Origin: Rhizobium sp. C1
GTDB taxonomy: Bacteria; Pseudomonadota; Alphaproteobacteria; Rhizobiales; Rhizobiaceae
Assembly: GCF_021026335.1 (NCBI RefSeq)
Contig: NZ_JAJNCY010000007.1
Coordinates: forward strand, 1 to 64,000
Direction of reading: 5' to 3'
DNA length: 64,000 bases
In this document: one piece after another, positions 1-8,599 of the stretch
How the letters are laid out: each line of letters begins with the position of its first letter
Position numbering within the stretch: the stretch's first letter is position 1
Notes under the pieces: generated by a model
Database searches by the model: none
What the model was told of the DNA's origin: nothing
What the model saw: only the letters and a program-made list of their open reading frames with translations
Program-made: the position numbers and the translations under genes

Positions 1-30
1 GCTCACGAAGATCGTTTGATATCGGTGCAG

Positions 31-67
31 TCATTGATGCCGGCCTCCATCCAACCGGCATCAATGA
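31..67. other. Perfect 13-bp inverted repeat (hairpin)
   Basis: Positions 31–43 (tcattgatgccgg) are the exact reverse complement of 55–67 (ccggcatcaatga), with an 11-nt loop. There is no T-run on either side, so it is not a textbook terminator. It lies downstream of pstB, where phoU would normally follow to the left of the window, and could be an RNA processing or stability hairpin or a protein site. The structure is certain; its function is not known. Confidence 0.5.
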
Positions 68-111
68 ATCAGAACAAAACTGATTTGGGAATCCCAACCG
101 ATTCAGAAAAA

Positions 112-127
112 CGGTGAAACGCTCTAG
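112..127. repeat. Fragment of an AT-richer palindromic repeat
   Basis: The 15-mer ggtgaaacgctctag at 113–127 also occurs at 27622–27636, where it is the last arm of a longer palindromic repeat. This copy is partial. It shows that the repeat family in the infA and GGDEF–EAL regions also occurs behind pstB. Confidence 0.4.
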
Positions 128-149
128 CCGCAACACCCCCACAAACGAA

Positions 150-183
150 AACCGGCGGGTCGCCTCCAGACAACCCGCCGGTT
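150..183 (-). terminator. Probable terminator downstream of pstB
   Basis: An 11-bp perfect stem, aaccggcgggt (150–160) with acccgccggtt (173–183), encloses a 12-nt loop. On the minus strand the stem is followed by TTCGTTTG, a weak U-tract. It sits 31 nt past the pstB stop, so it could end or attenuate the pstSCAB message before phoU. Confidence 0.55.
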
Positions 184-214
184 GGAACGTGGTACGCTCC
201 AATCTGTAATACAC

Positions 215-1048
215 TCAGCCGAAGCGGCCGGTGATATAGTCGCTCGTGCGCTGCTGGCTCGGGGCGCTGAACAGCTTGTCGGTCGAGTCGAACTCGACCA
301 GCTCGCCGAGATACATGAAGGCGGTGTACTGCGAGGTACGAGCGGCCTGCTGCATGTTATGCGTCACGATGGCGATGCAGTAATGCGAACGGAGTGATTC
401 AATCAGCTCCTCGATCTTCGCCGTCGAGATCGGGTCGAGCGCCGAGGCCGGCTCGTCGAGGAGCAGGACGGAGGGCTTGACGGCAATCGCACGCGCAATG
501 CAGAGGCGCTGCTGCTGACCACCGGAGAGGCCGAGACCTGACTGGTTGATCTTGTCCTTCACCTCAGTCCAGAGCGCTGCTTCCGTCAGAGCCGCTTCAA
601 CGCGGTCGTTCATTTCCGACTTCGAGATCTTTTCATAAAGACGGATGCCGAAAGCGATGTTTTCGTAGATCGACATCGGGAACGGCGTCGGCTTCTGGAA
701 CACCATGCCGACCTTGGCGCGCAGGTTGTTGAGGTCGACGTCCTTGGCCAGGATGTTCTTGCCGTCGAGCAGGATCTCGCCCTCGACCTTCTGGCCCGGA
801 TAGAGATCGTACATGCGGTTGAACGTGCGCAGCAGCGTGGACTTGCCGCAGCCAGACGGGCCGATGAAGGCGGTCACGGTCTTGTCGCGGATCTTCATGT
901 TGACGTTCTTCAGAACGCGATGGCCGTTCTGATAGGTGAAGTCGAGATTCTTCACTTCCACCTTGACCGGCATTTCGAGATCGGCCGGGCCAAAGGAACC
1001 ACCGCGATTCTGGATGACGCTCTGGGAATTCATATCGGTCATGTTCAT
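215..1048 (-). CDS. pstB: Phosphate ABC transporter ATP-binding protein PstB
   Basis: This is the cytoplasmic ATPase of the high-affinity phosphate importer PstSCAB. The 277-residue product has a Walker A motif GPSGCGKST at residues 63–71, the ABC signature LSGGQQQR, and a Walker B/D-loop reading [12 protein letters not shown], the form typical of PstB. Length is normal, with a short variable N-terminal extension. The ATG at 1048 is preceded by GGAA. It is the last pst gene seen, 27 nt after pstA, in the order pstS–pstC–pstA–pstB. phoU, the usual next gene, would lie outside the left edge. Confidence 0.97.
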   Translation of the reverse strand: MNMTDMNSQSVIQNRGGSFGPADLEMPVKVEVKNLDFTYQNGHRVLKNVNMKIRDKTVTAFIGPSGCGKSTLLRTFNRMYDLYPGQKVEGEILLDGKNILAKDVDLNNLRAKVGMVFQKPTPFPMSIYENIAFGIRLYEKISKSEMNDRVEAALTEAALWTEVKDKINQSGLGLSGGQQQRLCIARAIAVKPSVLLLDEPASALDPISTAKIEELIESLRSHYCIAIVTHNMQQAARTSQYTAFMYLGELVEFDSTDKLFSAPSQQRTSDYITGRFG

Positions 1049-1075
1049 AATTCCATTCCTATCGTTGCGTCCGCG

Positions 1076-1927
1076 TCACTGGCGGCGGCCGCCCATCAGG
1101 CGGGCAAGGATGTTGATGGCGAGGATCGCGACGGTGATGATCAGCGCGCCGGCCCAGGCCAGACGCTTCAGATCCTCACCCGGATCTGCGGCAAGAGTAT
1201 TGATCGCAACCGGCAGCGTGGCAATCGGTCCCGTGAAGCCGGCATTCATGAACTTCGAATAGCCGGCCGTGAAGAGGAGCGGAGCCGTTTCGCCGCTAAT
1301 GCGGGCAACAGCGAGCAGGATACCGGTGAGGATACCGGTCCAGGCCGAGCGGTAGATGACATGCGTCATCGACTTCCAGCGCGGGGCACCCAGCGCGGCG
1401 GTGGCTTCACGCAGCGCGTTCGGCACCAGCAGCAGCATGTCCTGCGTCGTGCGGTTGACAACCGGCAGCGCGATCAGAGCGAGCGCCGCGATGCCGGCAA
1501 TGGCCGAGTTTCCGCGCATCGGTACGACGATCGCGCCATAGACGAAGACGCCGATGATGATCGAAGGCGCGGACAGCAGGATGTCGTTGATGAACTTCGC
1601 GGCTTCGGCCAGCTTCGAACCGTTGGCATATTCGATCAGATAGGTGCCGGCCAGAATGCCGATCGGGGCGGCAATCAGGATGGCGAAGAATGTCACCATG
1701 GCCGTGCCATAGATCGCGTTGAGAAGCCCCCCACGCGAGCCTTCGGCCGGAATGCTCATCGTGAAGACGTCGAGGCTGAGCGACGAAATCCCGTGGTAAA
1801 GCAGCGTGCCGAGGATGACGGCAAGGAAGAACATGCCGAGGCCGGCGGCGACGACGGAGAGTGTCATCATCAGGCGGTTGCGCCCGTAGCGCCGCGACAT
1901 GATGTTCTGACGAATGGTATCTTCCAT
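1076..1927 (-). CDS. pstA: Phosphate ABC transporter permease PstA
   Basis: This is the second membrane subunit of PstSCAB and pairs with PstC in the inner membrane. The 283-residue product has about six hydrophobic segments and the conserved binding-protein-dependent permease loop around 'LGAPRWKSMTHVIYRSAWTGI', which contacts PstB. An upstream in-frame ATG at 1960 would overlap pstC. The ATG at 1927 is preferred because GAGGATC lies 8 nt before it and it leaves 10 nt after the pstC stop. The gene is co-transcribed with its neighbours. Confidence 0.95.
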   Translation of the reverse strand: MEDTIRQNIMSRRYGRNRLMMTLSVVAAGLGMFFLAVILGTLLYHGISSLSLDVFTMSIPAEGSRGGLLNAIYGTAMVTFFAILIAAPIGILAGTYLIEYANGSKLAEAAKFINDILLSAPSIIIGVFVYGAIVVPMRGNSAIAGIAALALIALPVVNRTTQDMLLLVPNALREATAALGAPRWKSMTHVIYRSAWTGILTGILLAVARISGETAPLLFTAGYSKFMNAGFTGPIATLPVAINTLAADPGEDLKRLAWAGALIITVAILAINILARLMGGRRQ

Positions 1928-1937
1928 GGGGCGATCC

Positions 1938-2909
1938 TCAGAATGAGTCAGAGCGGCCAATCATCCACTTCGCCAGCGCAAGCACGCAGAACGACAGGAT
2001 GAAGAGCAGGAGGCCAAGGGCGATCAGGCTGGAGAGCTGCAGCCCGTCGGCTTCGCCGAACGTGTTGGCAATCTGCGCGGAGATCGTTGTGGAGGGCGAG
2101 ATGATCGAGGCCTGCAGGCGGGTCACCGAGCCAACCACGAAGGTGACGGCCATGGTTTCACCGAGCGCGCGGCCGAGGCCGAGCATCACGCCACCGACGA
2201 GACCGCGGCGCGTATAGGGGATCAGAATGTTGCGGGCGACTTCCCAGGTCGTCATGCCCATGCCGTAGGCCGATTCCCGCAGCATCGGCGGGACGGTCAG
2301 GAACACGTCGCGGGTGATGGCGGTGATGAAGGGCAGAACCATGATGGCAAGCACGAGGCTGGCAGTCAGCAGGCCGACGCCCGGCGCCGGCGGCTGGAAC
2401 AGGTAGCCGATGACCGGAACCTGGCCGATTGTCGCGATCAGGAAGGGCAGAATGTAAAGCTGCATCAGCGGCACGAGCACGAAGAGGCCGACGATGCCGT
2501 AGATGATGGAAGGAACGCCGGCGAGCAGTTCGATGGCTGTCCCGATCGGGCGGCGCAGCGAACCGGGGCAGAGCTCCGTCAGGAAGATGGCGATGCCGAA
2601 GGAGAGCGGCACGGCAATGAGCATGGCGATCAGCGAGCTGATCAGTGTGCCGAGAACGGCCGGCACTGCACCGTAGTGATCTGTCGGCGCACTCCAGACC
2701 GTGCCCCACAGGAAGGACAGGCCGAATGTCTGGAACGTCGGAAGCGCGTCGATCACCAGAACGACGAGAATGGCAAGCAGCATCAGGACGACCAGAGCGG
2801 CCGATGCCAGCGTCATGAAGAAGAAAATACGGTCCTGTAGCTTGAAGGTTTTCGTGATGGAGGCAACGTCCACCCGCGAAAAATCAGCCCCGTTTGTCGC
2901 GTCGACCAT
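1938..2909 (-). CDS. pstC: Phosphate ABC transporter permease PstC
   Basis: This is the first inner-membrane permease subunit of the phosphate importer. The 323-residue product has an N-terminal cytoplasmic segment, then TM helices from about residue 30. Between them is the family's long loop, and near residues 220–250 the permease motif 'ESAYGMGMTTWEVARNILIP' that docks on PstB. The length matches the family. It starts with ATG after an AGGGG sequence, 75 nt after pstS, and that gap carries a hairpin that may lower its expression relative to pstS. Confidence 0.95.
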   Translation of the reverse strand: MVDATNGADFSRVDVASITKTFKLQDRIFFFMTLASAALVVLMLLAILVVLVIDALPTFQTFGLSFLWGTVWSAPTDHYGAVPAVLGTLISSLIAMLIAVPLSFGIAIFLTELCPGSLRRPIGTAIELLAGVPSIIYGIVGLFVLVPLMQLYILPFLIATIGQVPVIGYLFQPPAPGVGLLTASLVLAIMVLPFITAITRDVFLTVPPMLRESAYGMGMTTWEVARNILIPYTRRGLVGGVMLGLGRALGETMAVTFVVGSVTRLQASIISPSTTISAQIANTFGEADGLQLSSLIALGLLLFILSFCVLALAKWMIGRSDSF

Positions 2910-2933
2910 TCTGCAACCCCTGTCCCGGTCATG

Positions 2934-2962
2934 AAAAGCGGACAGAGATCATCTCTGTCCGC
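2934..2962 (-). terminator. Attenuator-like hairpin between pstS and pstC
   Basis: gcggacagagat (2938–2949) pairs with atctctgtccgc (2951–2962). On the minus strand the stem is followed by TTTTC. Its position just after the pstS stop suggests a leaky terminator or mRNA-stabilising stem that gives the periplasmic binding protein more message than the membrane subunits. This arrangement is common in binding-protein operons. Confidence 0.6.
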
Positions 2963-2984
2963 CAATTGTGCGCCGTGGCGCCGA

Positions 2985-4013
2985 TTACTTCGTGCCGAAG
3001 TCCTTCTTCCAGGATTCCATCACGACCTTCGAGACGGCTTCCGGGATAGCGACGTAGTTCAGAGCGGTCGCGTCCTTCTGGCCCTTTTCGTAGGCCCACT
3101 TGAAGAAGTCGAGAGCACCGTCGTTCAGAGCCTTGTCGGCAGGCTGCTTGTAGAGAACAACCCAGGTCGATGCTGCGATCGGCCAGGTCTTGTCGCCCGG
3201 CTGGTTGGTGACGATGACGTTGAAGTTCTTCGAACCCTTCCAGTCAGCGTTGGCAGCAGCAGCGGCGAACGTGTCGAGCGTCGGCTCGACGACCTTGCCG
3301 GCAGCGTTCTTCAGCTTGGAATAGCCCATCTTGTTGGCAACAACGTAGGAGTACTCGACGTAGGAGATCGAACCGGCGGTCTGAGCAACCGTCGTGGAAA
3401 CGCCTTCAGAGCCCTTGGCGCCGAAGCCGACCGGCCACTGAACAGCCGTGTCCGAACCAACCTTTTCCTTCCACTCCGGCGAAACCTTCGAGAGGTAGTT
3501 CGTGAAGTTGAAGGTCGTGCCCGAACCGTCAGCGCGGTAAACGACGGAGATCGGCGAAGACGGCAGCTTGACGTCGGGGTTCAGCTTCTTGAGAGCCGGG
3601 TCGTCCCACTTGGTGATCTTGCCGAGGAAGATGCCGGCAAGCGTTTCGCCGTCGAACACGAGTTCGCCCGGCTTTACGCCTTCGATGTTATACGTGACGA
3701 CGATGCCGCCGGAGATCATCGGGAACTGGGCAAGGCCGTTCTTTTCGAGGTCGGCGTCGCTCATCGGCTTGTCGGTTGCGCCGAAGACAACAGTCTTGGC
3801 GAGGAGCTGCTTGATGCCTGCGCCCGAACCGACCGACTGGTAGTTGACGATGTTCTTCGTGGCGGCCTTGTAGCCTTCAGCCCACTTCGAGAGAACCGGG
3901 TTGATGAAGCTCGAGCCTGCGCCCGTGATGTCGGCGGCGAACGACGCGCCTGCGACCGTGAGGCTGATGGTGGCAACGGCGGCGCCGACTGCGAATTTGC
4001 GGATGAAGTTCAC
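2985..4013 (-). CDS. pstS: Phosphate-binding periplasmic protein PstS
   Basis: This is the periplasmic receptor that delivers orthophosphate to PstC/PstA. The reading frame stays open to 4118, but the start chosen is the GTG at 4013. It is preceded by AGGGAG at good spacing, and the product then begins MNFIRKF with a normal Sec signal peptide cleaved after about residue 26 (…AGASFA). The 342-residue protein carries the phosphate-binding motifs 'ITGAGSSF', 'GSGAGIKQL' and 'YRADGSGTT'. It is the first gene of pstSCAB and has a PHO box about 100 nt upstream. Confidence 0.96.
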   Translation of the reverse strand: MNFIRKFAVGAAVATISLTVAGASFAADITGAGSSFINPVLSKWAEGYKAATKNIVNYQSVGSGAGIKQLLAKTVVFGATDKPMSDADLEKNGLAQFPMISGGIVVTYNIEGVKPGELVFDGETLAGIFLGKITKWDDPALKKLNPDVKLPSSPISVVYRADGSGTTFNFTNYLSKVSPEWKEKVGSDTAVQWPVGFGAKGSEGVSTTVAQTAGSISYVEYSYVVANKMGYSKLKNAAGKVVEPTLDTFAAAAANADWKGSKNFNVIVTNQPGDKTWPIAASTWVVLYKQPADKALNDGALDFFKWAYEKGQKDATALNYVAIPEAVSKVVMESWKKDFGTK

Positions 4014-4111
4014 GGCAGTTCTCCCTGTACGTGATGGTAATTCATTGAAACCGCCCCTTTTGCAAGGCACACGGTCGCCGGGGTTCATTAGGCCCCCGGA
4101 GTTACGCTTAT

Positions 4112-4140
4112 GTGACATCTGTATGAAGGATATATGACAG
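4112..4140 (-). promoter_or_regulatory. PHO box (PhoB-binding site) of pstS
   Basis: On the minus strand three 7-bp units, CTGTCAT, CCTTCAT and ATGTCAC, are separated by exactly 4 bp (ATAT and ACAG). This is the 11-bp periodicity of PhoB sites. The first unit matches the CTGTCAT consensus perfectly. Its place about 100 nt before the pstS start implies PhoR/PhoB activation of the whole pst operon under phosphate limitation. Confidence 0.85.
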
Positions 4141-4318
4141 CCCGAATCGGGACTTAGGAGCGGGCAAAAAATGTATTTATTATCAATTGATTAACCATAA
4201 TTTGCAGAAGCCGGGAGACGGCCTTGTGCCGCAACGCTTTGCGACAGGCGCTGTAACAAAGCGGATGCAGGCGCGGAAAACCTCGCGTCAGACCGCCAAA
4301 AATGCGGTTTGCGCTCGC

Positions 4319-4349
4319 AAAAATGCCGGCCCCCTTTCAGAAGCCGGCA
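4319..4349 (-). terminator. Intrinsic terminator of the GNAT gene
   Basis: gccggca (4343–4349) and tgccggc (4324–4330) form a 7-bp stem with a 12-nt loop, followed on the minus strand by TTTTT (4323–4319). It lies 28 nt past the stop of the acetyltransferase gene and separates it from pstS. The rest of the gene-free stretch 4014–4376 holds the pstS promoter and PHO box, and nothing else was recognised. Confidence 0.7.
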
Positions 4350-4376
4350 CAGTTGACGCAGTCAAAGCTGGACGGT

Positions 4377-4964
4377 TCAGGCCGCCTTCTTGATCGGGGC
4401 GACCGAAAGCTTGCGGCCGCAGGGCACGAGCACCCCGGCAGCGCCCTTGAGCCAGCCGTCTTCCAGCTCCAGTGCCAGGAAGCGCGAGCGCTCGAACGGG
4501 CCGGGCATCATCAGCGTGGCCGTCTTGTCGGCGAAGAAGCCGAAGCGTTCATAATAAGGTGCGTCACCAACGAGCAGGATCGCCCCATGGCCAAGCCGGC
4601 GGGCCTCGAAAATGGCCGCCCGCATCAGCGCCGCGCCAATGCCCTTGCCTTCATGGGACGCATCGACGGCAAGCGGCCCGAGCAGCAGAGCGGGAAGCGG
4701 CGCGCCGCCCGGTGTAATGCCGGCATGCACGTTCCACAGGCGCACGGTGCCGATGAGGTGACCGGCAGGGTCGCGGGCGACGAGCGCGAGGCCTTCAGCC
4801 GGCAGACGGCCGCGGCGCAGCTTTTCGGACGACTTCTTGCGGCGGTTCGGACCCATGGCGGCATCCAGCAGACGCTCGCGGGCGACGACATCGCCGGCAG
4901 CTTCCGGCTCAATGGTGAATTCAGGCGCGTTTTGCGCGCGCAGGACATCAAGAACAAGGGCCAT
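4377..4964 (-). CDS. GNAT-family N-acetyltransferase
   Basis: This is a predicted acetyl-CoA-dependent N-acyltransferase of the YhbS-like group; its substrate is unknown. The 195-residue product has the GNAT core. A beta-strand region 'HLIGTVRLWNVHAG' is followed by the acetyl-CoA pyrophosphate-binding loop 'SHEGKGIGAALMRAAIFEAR' and a later 'YYERFGF' segment typical of motif B. The start is ATG 4964, because GGGAGG lies 5 nt before it; an upstream ATG at 4994 has no comparable site. The gene is monocistronic and is followed by an intrinsic terminator. Confidence 0.85.
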   Translation of the reverse strand: MALVLDVLRAQNAPEFTIEPEAAGDVVARERLLDAAMGPNRRKKSSEKLRRGRLPAEGLALVARDPAGHLIGTVRLWNVHAGITPGGAPLPALLLGPLAVDASHEGKGIGAALMRAAIFEARRLGHGAILLVGDAPYYERFGFFADKTATLMMPGPFERSRFLALELEDGWLKGAAGVLVPCGRKLSVAPIKKAA

Positions 4965-5192
4965 CGTGGCCTCCCGAACTTCAATACCGCTCAATGCGGC
5001 CCGGATATTGTGGGTGAACGCCTCGCCCCATGAAGGGCGATGGCTTGCGGTCTGCGTCGACCGATCTGCAATCGAACCTTTGTCAATTCAGCCTGGAAAC
5101 TGTTCTAGCCGATCCTGTCTGAACGACAGATGAAGGCTTTATGACGGTTTCGCGGCCGGCTTGAGGCGCCCGGGGATATCCCGGGCGACCGA

Positions 5193-6326
5193 TCAGATGC
5201 AGTAGGACTTCAGCGGCTCGAAACCGTTGAAGGCGACGGCCGAATAGGTCGTCGTGTAGGCGCCCGTGCCTTCGATCAGCACCTCGTCACCGATGGTGAG
5301 CGAGAGCGGCAGCGGATACATGTTCTTCTCGTAAAGAACATCCGCCGAATCGCAGGTCGGGCCGGCCAGCACGCACAGCCCCATGTCGTCGGCATCACGC
5401 TCCGTGCGGATCGGGTAGCGGATGGCTTCGTCCATCGTTTCCGCCAGACCGCCGAACTTGCCGATGTCGAGGAAGACCCAGCGATGTTCGTCATTGTCCG
5501 ACTTCTTCGAGATCAGGACGACTTCCGACTTGATCACGCCCGCATTGCCGACCATGCCGCGGCCCGGCTCGATGATGGTCATCGGGATCCGGTTGCCGAA
5601 ATGCTTGGAGAGCGATGCGAAGATCGCCTTGCCATAGGCCTGCGCGGTCGGGACGTCCTTCAGGTACTTCGTCGGGAAGCCGCCGCCCATGTTGACCATC
5701 TGCAGCTCGATGCCCTGCTTGGCCAGCGACACGAAGACGCGCTTTGCATCGGCAAGGGCTGCATCCCAGGCATCGACCTTGGTCATCTGCGAACCGACAT
5801 GGAACGAAACGCCGAAGGAAACGAGACCCAGCTGATGCGCATAGACGAGAACGTCGACAGCCATCTGCGGGACGCAGCCGAACTTGCGCGACAGCGGCCA
5901 TTCGGCGCCTTCGCCATTGGTCAGCACGCGGCAGAAGACGCGGGCGCCGGGAGCGGCACGCGCAATCTTCTCGACTTCCTCATGGCTGTCGACGGCAAAG
6001 AGGTTGACGCCCAGCGCATGAGCGCGGGCAATGTCGCGCTCCTTCTTGATCGTGTTGCCGAAGGAAATGCGGGCTGCCGTCGCGCCGGCGTCGAGCGCCA
6101 TTTCGATTTCAGCGACAGACGCGCAATCGAAATTGGAGCCGAGGCCTGCGAGAAGACGCAGGACTTCCGGAGCGGGGTTCGCCTTGACCGCATAATAGAT
6201 ATGGCTGTCCGGCAGGGCATGACGAAATGCCTTGAAATTGCCGGCGACGACATCGAGATCGACGACGAGGCACGGACCTTCCGGCTGGCGGGTCTTGAAG
6301 AAGTCGAGGATGCGCTGCGAGGTCAT
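5193..6326 (-). CDS. Ornithine/lysine decarboxylase (PLP fold type III)
   Basis: This is a cytosolic PLP-dependent decarboxylase of the alanine-racemase fold (Orn/DAP/Arg decarboxylase family 2). It probably makes putrescine from ornithine and/or cadaverine from lysine, as known rhizobial homologues of this length do. The 377-residue product shows the PLP lysine in 'YAVKANP' (K48), the 'HVGSQ' and 'GGGFP' phosphate-binding loops, 'EPGR', and the C-terminal 'CDSADV' catalytic cysteine. The reading frame is open to 6380, but ATG 6326 with GGAGA upstream gives the family's normal N-terminus. A long untranslated leader precedes it, and LysR is divergent. Confidence 0.9.
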   Translation of the reverse strand: MTSQRILDFFKTRQPEGPCLVVDLDVVAGNFKAFRHALPDSHIYYAVKANPAPEVLRLLAGLGSNFDCASVAEIEMALDAGATAARISFGNTIKKERDIARAHALGVNLFAVDSHEEVEKIARAAPGARVFCRVLTNGEGAEWPLSRKFGCVPQMAVDVLVYAHQLGLVSFGVSFHVGSQMTKVDAWDAALADAKRVFVSLAKQGIELQMVNMGGGFPTKYLKDVPTAQAYGKAIFASLSKHFGNRIPMTIIEPGRGMVGNAGVIKSEVVLISKKSDNDEHRWVFLDIGKFGGLAETMDEAIRYPIRTERDADDMGLCVLAGPTCDSADVLYEKNMYPLPLSLTIGDEVLIEGTGAYTTTYSAVAFNGFEPLKSYCI

Positions 6327-6339
6327 GGCGGGTCTCCAA

Positions 6340-6850
6340 AAATCCAGAGTCAAATACCCATCGTCCCGGGTGATCATCACGCGGGGCGTTGGAACGGCAT
6401 GGCTTCGAGAATCAATCTATTCCCGAAGGACAAAGCGCGGATGACGAAGCGATCAGGAACCAGCCGGTGGAGACCCCGGAACCTGAGCGAAACGCAAACG
6501 CAAATGACGAACAAACGCTCAGGTGAGAGCGATCGTTCACTTTGTCTGCCTTGGATTGGAGGGGAGAACCCGACCGCACTTCCGGCAATGAAGGTGTGCC
6601 TCTTCAGTAACCCCGGCTGTTGGAAAGCCGGCAGACACCAGAAAGGCCCGCACCGTCGTTGCTTCAAGATGTCCTCGCATTTCCCGGTTGGCCGGAATAG
6701 CGACTGGAGCGGTTAGTTCCAGGTACCTTACCGATACCCTCACCTTAGGGATTAAATCCCAGTTCGAGGGTCGGCGGACACCCACAGGCACGTGCGACTT
6801 TGGGCAACCGCGGAGATAAGAACATTCGCTGTCGTAATCAAGAGTTTTTT
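6340..6850 (-). promoter_or_regulatory. Long structured leader of the decarboxylase mRNA (speF-type leader candidate)
   Basis: The stretch 6327–6931 has no convincing gene. On the minus strand it holds several stems, including acctgagcg (6481–6489) with cgctcaggt (6516–6524) and a ccggct/agccgg stem near 6613–6631. A speF RNA motif has been described upstream of ornithine decarboxylase genes in alphaproteobacteria, and a leader this long fits that class. Assignment is by position and structure only; no covariance search was possible. The LysR promoter occupies the far end, about 6850–6931. Confidence 0.45.
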
Positions 6851-6931
6851 TGACCGAGGCCAATTTTTTCCGAACGATTGAAATGGGTGATATGGAGGAC
6901 TTATATTCGCGGAAAAATAAAGCGAGGCAAA

Positions 6932-7822
6932 ATGGATACTCTCACGCGGATCAGGGCCTTCATCGACGTCGTGGACGCGGAGGGCTTTTCGGCCGCTGCC
7001 CGCAAGCTGGGACGCTCGAAGGCGCTGCTGTCCAAATATGTGCGCGAACTGGAAGACGAGCTCGGCGCCCTCCTCCTTAACCGCACGACCCGGCAATTCT
7101 CGCTCACCGAAGCCGGCAAGACCTATTATCGCTCGGCCTCGGAAATCCTCAAAGAAATCGACGAACTCGCCGATCTCGTGCGCGAGAACAACACGGATCT
7201 GAAGGGCCGGCTGAAGATCTCGGTGCCGCGCACCTTCGTAGACGCCGAAGTCGGCCACTGTCTCATCGATTTCGCCAAGCTGCACCCGGACCTGTCGCTC
7301 GACATCGTCGCCGAGGATCGATTCGTCGATCTGGTGGAAGAAGGCTTCGATCTGGCAATCCGCGTGACGAAGCTCGAGGATTCCGGGCTCATCGCCCGCA
7401 AGATTACCGACTTCGGCCTGAAAATCTGCGCGACGCCGGAATTTATTGCCCGCCACAAGGGCCTCGACCATCCCAACGGCCTGTCGAATGTCCCCTGCCT
7501 CATCGATTCGAACAGCCGCCGCAAGGGCGTGCTGCGCTTCTTCGACAAGGATGGCTCTTCCTTTGCCGTGCAGGTCTCCGGCCCCATCGAGGTCAACAGC
7601 CCGACCGCGACGCTGCGCGGCGCAGTGGCCGGGCTCGGTGTGGCGCTGTTGCCGGATTTCGTCGCCCGCAAGCATCTGGAAAGCGGCGAACTCATCGCGC
7701 TTTTTGAAGACTATCTGCCGGCCGACCGGGGGATATATGCCGTCTACCCGCATCGCCGGCACCTGCCGGCGAAGGTTCGCACCTTTGTCGACTTCCTGCA
7801 GGCATGGTTTAAAAAATTGTAA
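6932..7822 (+). CDS. LysR-family transcriptional regulator
   Basis: This is a DNA-binding regulator of 296 residues. The N-terminal winged helix-turn-helix (about residues 1–60, 'MDTLTRIRAFIDVVDAEGFSAAARKLGRSKALLSKYV') is followed by a type-2 periplasmic-binding-like effector domain (about 90–290). The ATG at 6932 has GAGG 7 nt upstream and gives the canonical LysR N-terminus; the in-frame ATG at 6878 would add 18 atypical residues. It is divergent from the decarboxylase across a 605-nt gap and may regulate it or itself. The effector cannot be read from sequence. Confidence 0.9.
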   Translation: MDTLTRIRAFIDVVDAEGFSAAARKLGRSKALLSKYVRELEDELGALLLNRTTRQFSLTEAGKTYYRSASEILKEIDELADLVRENNTDLKGRLKISVPRTFVDAEVGHCLIDFAKLHPDLSLDIVAEDRFVDLVEEGFDLAIRVTKLEDSGLIARKITDFGLKICATPEFIARHKGLDHPNGLSNVPCLIDSNSRRKGVLRFFDKDGSSFAVQVSGPIEVNSPTATLRGAVAGLGVALLPDFVARKHLESGELIALFEDYLPADRGIYAVYPHRRHLPAKVRTFVDFLQAWFKKL

Positions 7823-7954
7823 CTTTGCCCGCGAGTCTCAGCGTGACATGGTGCCGCGACATCATGCGCCGGGTACAGGGCTCATTTTCGTCCAGATTGA
7901 GGACCAATCAGGGCCCTTCATTCCGCGCATGACATTTTGACAGACGATGGTTCC

Positions 7955-8599
7955 ATGACCCGCAAGCTTGCCATTCTCACGACGCTGACGGGCCTTCTGG
8001 CCCCGGCAGCCGCCTTCGCGCATCCGCATATCTTCGTGGAGGCGAGGCTGGAGGTCGTCGCGGGTGACGACGGAAACGTCAAGGAACTCAGAAACGTCTG
8101 GCGATTCGACGAGGTCTTCTCCTCGACCGTGCTTCTGGATTTCGACAAGAACAAGAACCTGAAGCTCGACCCCGACGAGCTGAAGGCCGTCGGCAAGACG
8201 GTGAAACAATCGCTGGCCGACTTCGACTACTATACGAACATCACCCAGAACGGGAAGAAGATCGACATCGCGCCGCCCGATGTGATCAATGTCGACTACA
8301 AGAACGGCCAGCTTCTCATGTTCTTCGCCGTCAAGCCGGCAACGCCGATGCCGCTGAAAGGCGACATGACCTTCGGTGTCTGGGACCCGACGCTCTACAC
8401 CTCGCTCGATTTCGCAACCGACAAGGACATCGTCGTCGAAGGCGCGGGCTTCAAGGCCTGCCAGCACAAGGTGGTGCGCCCGAACCCCGACGAAGTCATC
8501 GCACAGAACCAGAAGACGCTGACCCAAGCCTTCTTCAACGACCCGATGGGAACGACCATGTCCAAGCTCTTCGCAACGCGGATCGAAGTGACATGCTGA
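7955..8599 (+). CDS. DUF1007 periplasmic protein, partner of a NicO metal exporter
   Basis: This 214-residue protein of family DUF1007 has an N-terminal signal peptide ending near 'AAAFA', then the conserved 'HPHIFVEARLEV' start of the mature protein, whose histidines could bind metal. An EF-hand-like acidic loop, DFDKNKNLKLDPDE, lies near residue 65. In proteobacteria DUF1007 genes commonly sit next to RcnA/NicO-type nickel/cobalt transporters, and the two may act together in metal handling. Its stop overlaps the next start (ATGCTGA), indicating translational coupling. The chosen ATG has only a weak ribosome-binding site. Confidence 0.85.
   Translation: MTRKLAILTTLTGLLAPAAAFAHPHIFVEARLEVVAGDDGNVKELRNVWRFDEVFSSTVLLDFDKNKNLKLDPDELKAVGKTVKQSLADFDYYTNITQNGKKIDIAPPDVINVDYKNGQLLMFFAVKPATPMPLKGDMTFGVWDPTLYTSLDFATDKDIVVEGAGFKACQHKVVRPNPDEVIAQNQKTLTQAFFNDPMGTTMSKLFATRIEVTC

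Noticed and set aside
920-2002. Long plus-strand open frame opposite pstB/pstA
   Set aside because: It is antisense to clearly conserved pst genes, has a biased Arg/Asp/His-rich composition typical of the reverse strand of high-GC genes, and matches no family.
6537-6863. A 108-residue minus-strand frame in the decarboxylase leader
   Set aside because: It shows no family resemblance or ribosome-binding site and overlaps predicted RNA stems, so it is treated as untranslated leader.
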